Part shown: positions 59,048 to 64,000 of the stretch, piece by piece
Position numbering within the stretch: position 1 is the stretch's first letter
Layout of the letters: each line of letters opens with the position of its first letter
Source of the DNA: Clavelina lepadiformis
Lineage: Eukaryota > Chordata > Ascidiacea > Aplousobranchia > Clavelinidae
Direction: 5' to 3'
Assembly: GCF_947623445.1 (NCBI RefSeq)
Contig: NC_135240.1
Location: 11,532,001 to 11,596,000, forward strand
DNA: 64,000 nt
The notes under the pieces: model-generated
Databases searched by the model: none
The model's input: the letters and a program-made list of their open reading frames with translations, nothing else
Told to the model about the DNA's origin: nothing
Program-made: the position numbers and the translations under genes

Positions 59048-59104
59048 CGGGGTCTAGTATACAAGTGCACAACCACAGGGTGCCGTTATTTACTAGACCC
59101 CAGC
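59048..59104. repeat. GGGGTCTAG inverted repeat, copy 3
   Basis: The segment opens cggggtctagtatacaagtg and closes actagaccccag; the outer 10-11 bp pair. A half-unit, tgcacttgtatactagatc, follows at about 59133. It is related to copies at 20170 and 20611, which lie upstream of another gene. This copy ends 260 bp before the TXNDC9 start codon. Confidence 0.6.
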
Positions 59105-59363
59105 TACTCAAATTGTGACGTCATTTGGTTATGCACTTGTATACTAGATCTGACCAATTTTGTTTTGCATGTCAAGCAAACTTTAAAACAGTCAGAATCA
59201 CTTTACTGTATTATAATACTAAAGCGTCAAGTGCTTCTTATTACATAAAAAAATTTATATTAGGACAAACCCACTTAATATGTATCTTGTACAATTTTTT
59301 GTTTTACAGTGAAAAAAATAGCTTGTTCTTTGGCTGACTAATAAAATACATTACTCAATAAAA

Positions 59364-60379
59364 ATGGAAAACATGTTAGAAAATCAATTAATGCAGGCAG
59401 CACAAGTTGTGGAACAGCAACTTGATGCTGAAATAAACAGACTGGATAACATGGATGAAGATGAACTGGAAAAGATCAGAGAAAGGCGGGTACAAGCAAT
59501 GAAGAAAGCCCAAGTTCAGAATCAGGTTGAACACCTATAGATAGCATATACGACTTATACGTATTCTGTAATGTTCCTTTCTGCATTACACAATATAGTG
59601 TCAGAAATATTGACGTTTTCACATTAAGTGTTATTTTTGCAAAAGCTATAAATGAAGTACCTTACCTAATTATGTTTGTTATACAGGAATGGGCTAGCAA
59701 CGGTCATGGCATTTATAGTGAATTGTCTTCTGAAAAAGATTTTTTTGATATATGCAAGCAAAGTAAAAATGTTGTCTGTCATTTTTACAAAAACACTACT
59801 TTCAGGTAAAATAAACTTCAGATGTATTTAATGCCTTTCTGAAAGAAATGTTTTCAACATAGATGTTCAAGTCGATCCCAATATGCTCATTTTAATTTTA
59901 GATGTAAGATACTCGATAGTCATATCTCCACGCTTGCTCAGAAGCATATGGAAACTAAATTTATCAAGCTAGATGTAGAAAAGGCACCGTTCTTGACGCA
60001 AAGGCTTGGCATAAGGGTCATACCTACCATGGGCCTCATCAGAGATGGGAAAACTAAGGTAGAAGTTTACTGTTATCAAAAAACAAAGATAAGTAGGTCA
60101 TCCTATTGTAATACACATGTATATATGATACTAACTCATGTAACTTGATTTCAGGGTTATATTGTTGGTTTCACTGATCTTGGAAATTGTGATGATTTTT
60201 CAACTGAAATGTTGGAGTGGAGATTGGGATGCAGTGAAATCATCAACTACAAAGGTGATCTGGCAACACCTCCTGATAACCGCAAGACTGGGACATCTTC
60301 CACAAATGCTGTGGGCAGCAAATCAAAAACTATCAGAGGACATGATGATGATGACAGTGATTCAGATTTTGAAGAATGA
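59364..60379 (+). CDS. TXNDC9: TXNDC9, thioredoxin domain-containing protein 9
   Basis: Four coding exons, 59364-59525, 59687-59805, 59902-60058 and 60155-60379, give 220 aa (human 226). TXNDC9 (phosducin-like family) binds the chaperonin CCT/TRiC and modulates folding of actin and tubulin in the cytosol. An N-terminal helical segment has the family block [20 protein letters not shown]; then [34 protein letters not shown], the thioredoxin-like core [26 protein letters not shown] and VGFTDLG, and [12 protein letters not shown]. The CxxC active site of true thioredoxins is absent, as in the family. The acidic Asp/Ser tail after SKTIRG matches the human end. Convergent with MCTS1. Confidence 0.97.
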
Positions 60380-60465
60380 TTGTTGAGTATTAATATCACT
60401 GTTTTATAGAAATGTTGTGCTTGGTGATGTACTTCAAGCAACATATTGCAAACTTTCAAATGATT

Positions 60466-60471
60466 AATAAA
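60466..60471 (+). terminator. Candidate polyadenylation signal of TXNDC9
   Basis: AATAAA lies 86 bp past the stop codon. A second AATAAA at 60635-60640 could serve a longer 3' UTR and lies only 23 bp from the opposite-strand signal of MCTS1. Confidence 0.55.
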
Positions 60472-60663
60472 TTTCTGTGTCTACTTTGAGAAGTAATATA
60501 TAAGCATTTTAAAAATGCCCTTTGACCTTGTAGCACTCAGTAGAATTTCCTGCAATTACTATTTCTATGTTATAATATACTGTGAAACTAGTGTGTAGTT
60601 CTGTTTTGTGCTACATTTTATGTATTCTTTCACTAATAAAGTCATTTTTTTCATGTGCCTGTT

Positions 60664-60669
60664 TTTATT
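60664..60669 (-). terminator. Candidate polyadenylation signal of MCTS1
   Basis: On the minus strand this reads AATAAA, 171 bp past the MCTS1 stop codon. It faces the TXNDC9 signals in the 461-bp gap between the two convergent genes. Confidence 0.5.
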
Positions 60670-60840
60670 GATGCTAAACCAAGTATTTTAGAAAACACAG
60701 CAGCGTTCTCATAGGTTAAAGCCGACCTGCAGGAACACAAATAAGTTATCACTTCATTCAAGACCCTTTTGTAATCAGTATCCACCTTACTGCATGCTAT
60801 CCATAATTCGGTTGGAGAAACAAGATAGTGCCAAGTTTTG

Positions 60841-61113
60841 TCATCTTGACACTTTCAGATGCCACAAACCATCATTTAAATAATGAATGGTCTCGATCCC
60901 AATGCCCTTATTCACTTTCAATCTAGTAAAAAGTAAACATAAAACTGTGTTTGGCAGTAGTTAAAAGATGAATGCATATCATCACAATAGATAGAAAATA
61001 TAACACTGAAAGTCATTCAAAATATAGAAGATCTGTATAACTCACATATCTTCAGGGCTCAACTTCATAAGACCTATAGCCAATGCAGTCTGCTTCCCTT
61101 CTGCATGCACGGC
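60841..61113 (-). CDS. MCTS1: MCTS1, translation re-initiation factor (last two exons)
   Basis: Two exons, 61113-61046 and 60922-60841, encode [20 protein letters not shown], then [20 protein letters not shown] and GLWHLKVSR before the stop. This matches the end of MCTS1 (human [20 protein letters not shown] and [16 protein letters not shown]), the C-terminal part of its PUA domain. MCTS1 with DENR releases deacylated tRNA from 40S subunits and promotes re-initiation. Splice sites are GT-AG with matching phase. Exons for the first ~130 residues were not found up to position 64000, so they lie beyond a long intron outside the window or were missed. Confidence 0.88.
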
Positions 61114-64000
61114 CTGTAAAGATGCACAAAATAAAAAATGTTCCCACTTTTCTCCCCAGATAACCCAAAGCTCTTAAATTCAAAATTTAAGTTAACAAAG
61201 AGTATTTTGTGGGCCCTAGGGTGACAGAACCTAATGTTTCAAAATTACAGGTAGGTAAAAAGCCAATTATTGTAATGTAAGCAGCCATGTAATTCACTTC
61301 ATTGATGAGTTGTCCAAGGCTAGACTTTACATTGCATTCTATAACTTAATGGCTCTACACAAACCTACTGTGACTTCATAAACATTGCGGTACTTTATAA
61401 TGACCAAGTAGGTTAGCTAACATAAAAAGCAACAATTGGACATAACTAGTTGTGTTTAATGCCATAATCACACTGAAAAGTAAACCTTTTAAATCATACA
61501 AATTTTGATTCTACCTTGCTCTTTTAATAGACAAAAATTTAATTTAAAACTTTTGACTTCAATATGAAAAAAGATGAGCTGATTTGAGGTATTTTATGTC
61601 AGTGATGAACGAGTTTCTTGTTAAAATGTTGGCAGACAACCAAAGTGGAGCTGTGTCATTCAAAATTTCTTTAACCATCAACAGCTGTAATGACTTGGCA
61701 GACAACTAAAGTGTGGCAAGCGAGATGAGAAATAAATGTTTCCAACAAGATACCAAGTCCATGGAAAAGTGATATCAAAAACGCTGAGATAGCAATATAA
61801 TGACAGACTAGTTTTGGTGCTGTCATGTTTGTGTTTAACAGACTTGTAATGAAATGGTTGTTTATCGTTACTTATCCTGTAAGGATGACCACTTCAATTA
61901 CAATGTTTGTCTGTTGAATTGTAGTCCTCGATAATAAATGAGTCTCAGGTCGTTGTTTCGCTTCTCTTAATCTTAGAATCAATTGTACACCTCGACAACT
62001 GTATAATCTGGTTATATTGGAGTTTCATTGAACGAACAAATCAAGATAGAACACTGTGACAGCAACAGCACAAAGACATGTTGCGGCGTTGAACGTAGAA
62101 ACCAAAAGAGACTGAATGAATCAAAATGCACGCACAGTAAGAGGGAAGCATCGATTACGTCACGCAGTGTTATGCTTCGCTGATTCGATAGACGAGAATT
62201 CTATGTCGTACACAATTTTATATTATATTAAGTGATATATTTATCACAGACTTAAACATAAATTTGGCAAAAACGTAATTTTTCAGATTTGCAACTACAC
62301 ATGCAATTTTTGGCACTTTTTCCTCCATGACTGACGATGAATGTAACATTATAGAAAAAAGGGGAAATGCAGACAGGGATGTAAAAAATGAAAGTTGGGC
62401 AATATGGCAATATATTTTATAACCACCATCCTTTGGATGGTGAATGTTCTCTGGTCAAAGAGTCTTTTTCGAATGGCTTTATTTAATCCATGTAATTTCA
62501 TTTACCTATATTGGTTCAACCTTTTACAACTACTCCACCTAGACATAGACAGGGGGTTGTACCTTCACCTGTTGTAAGAACGCCTTTTTTATGTTACACT
62601 GATTATTCGCTATTGCATTGTCATGTAAAGACATTGCATTGTCCTCGTTAAAAACACAAACAAAGCACATGGTTATATGTTAAAAATGCTAACACTCCAT
62701 TTTCAAAAAATTTTCTTCCTATTATACGTTTTCGAAAGCTACTTCTTTCACAATTCGTCTTGCGAAAATTCGATGCAATTTCTAACAAAATATTTCATTA
62801 GTGTAAAACCATTAACATTACACATTCTTCCTCCAGTTCCCGTAAAAACATGTTTCATATATTTGAAATGCAATGCGCAGGCTATAGCCTATTGCATCTA
62901 AATGTTTTGACCTATTTATCTGCAAGTAGAAACACATCATAAAAGAATGAAGCCCAACATTCTCAATCATAAGCTTGAATTAACTGAGTTTGTGTCAAAT
63001 TATTACAAAATTTTCGTTTTAATTTCTTTCCGAATGTTATAAGATGACATACCAAGGAATGTAAGCAAACCAGAAACCAATGGAATTTAGAATAAATTTA
63101 GCCCACTGTATGCTTTTACTATAATTTCAGTGTAACATGTTGTTGTGCTTAATTAAGTAATTTTGTTTAAAAGTAATTGAAACAACTTATGACGCGTAGG
63201 TAACATGCTTGCGCCATTCCTTCTACCGTATCATGACACAAATGACGCACTCTTTTTTTGAGCAAATCTCCCGGCACAATGTTGTAAGTGCAGCTACGCG
63301 TATACTATCACCTTAACATGGTTAACTGTCAACCGAAGTGAATGATAGAGTCGGCTATTGTTTCCTCACAATCAACTTCTAATGTTTCAATTCCAAGATG
63401 GCATGTAATGCTTCCTTGCCATAGGATGCTTGATCATCAGAGGTTTAGGTTATAAATCTTCGATTTCTTGGCTTATGGCCATAAGATACACAAAGAGCAT
63501 TTAAGTGTTTAAAAAAGAAACAGTTTTCAACGTTATAAATATCTTAACCAATTGGTTGTATTAAAAATGACGCAGTTATTAATAAACAGTAATTTTCGAA
63601 GGTTTTTTATAATGTAAGTACAAAAATAGAGCAGTAGCAAAGATGAATTGACAATTGACATTAATAAAGTAATTGCAAGTTTCTACTTAGTACTAAAAGT
63701 CAACTTTGTCTCTACCTTATCTACAATTGACATAATGTTAGCCTTTTAATAATCTACACGCAGTGAAATTCCAGCGCATATTAAGTCAGATTCGTATTTA
63801 TGATATCAATATGGCTTCGTTTCGTTTGAATGCTTAATGGAGGAACAATGCTGGCAAATTCGTTTGTTTTTTGGAGGAGTTAGGCTCGTAAATTTTCGAT
63901 TTCTTCACTCATCGCTGTAGTTTAAAAAAGGTGATTACACAGTTGGAGATAGGAATGCTTTGCCATGTCGTAAACACTCTCATTGTCGAAGCTAAATCAG
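61114..64000. other. Right flank, probably MCTS1 intron
   Basis: No exon was recognised on either strand. The second copy of the dispersed repeat lies at 61994-62248. If the MCTS1 model is right, this stretch is the 5' part of an intron of at least 2.9 kb, long for this genome. Confidence 0.45.
61994..62248. repeat. Dispersed ~250-bp repeat, copy 2
   Basis: This matches 2158-2409 in the same orientation, including gacatgttgcggcgttgaac, gattacgtcacgcagtgtta and attctatgtcgtacacaatt. The central 25-30 bp differ between copies. The class of repeat is unknown. Confidence 0.8.

Larger units (their letters stand above)
55644..59363. other. Head-to-head intergenic region of RAB9 and TXNDC9
   Basis: The 3.7-kb gap separates two divergent genes. 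It contains a piggyBac-like MITE (56217-56831), a hAT-like MITE (58143-58626) and a GGGGTCTAG inverted repeat (59048-59104). I found no further exons. A T-run of about 20 bases at 57736 could be a retroposon trace but has no other support. Confidence 0.5.

Overview
The window is nuclear DNA of an intron-rich, AT-rich animal genome. Every gene I could rebuild is split by short GT-AG introns and encodes a conserved metazoan protein; gene-sized gaps are filled by non-autonomous DNA transposons. The small introns, the tandem gene duplication and the load of hAT-type miniature elements would suit a tunicate or another marine invertebrate. That assignment is inference; no sequence feature proves the species.

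Layout, left to right. 1-3053: no gene seen, several small mobile repeats. 3054-4273 (+): CCDC134 homologue, 5 exons. 4702-8022 (-): DBR1, the RNA lariat debranching enzyme, 10 exons, tail-to-tail with CCDC134. 8023-12774: intergenic with a mariner-like MITE. 12775-19261 (-): RRM1, large subunit of ribonucleotide reductase, 20 coding exons, with a cluster of E2F-like sites about 350-450 bp upstream. 20750-41525 (+): three tandem peroxisomal acyl-CoA oxidase (ACOX1-like) genes of 15 coding exons each, all ending in the peroxisomal signal SKL, followed by a decayed fourth copy (42175-43392). 43393-49272: long gene-poor stretch. 49273-54701 (+): AIFM1 (mitochondrial apoptosis-inducing factor), first exon uncertain. 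54928-55643 (-): RAB9 GTPase. 55644-59363: gene-poor, a piggyBac-like and a hAT-like MITE. 59364-60379 (+): TXNDC9. 60841-61113 (-): the last two exons of MCTS1; its 5' exons were not found up to the window end.

The genes are mostly unrelated housekeeping functions (RNA turnover, dNTP synthesis, mitochondrial redox and cell death, membrane traffic, protein folding, translation). The exception is the ACOX array, whose three intact members have the same intron phases and should all catalyse the first, H2O2-producing step of peroxisomal beta-oxidation. The most notable observations are: a near-perfect 120-bp identity limited to exon 5 of two ACOX paralogues that are otherwise clearly diverged (gene conversion); a 994-bp hAT-like element with an 8-bp target duplication and a CGGBP1-like zinc-finger ORF, inserted inside a tRNA-derived SINE; a 644-bp foldback element with a 10-bp target duplication; and a recurrent GGGGTCTAG inverted repeat near several gene starts. 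I found no CRISPR array, operon, rRNA, intact tRNA or viral gene.
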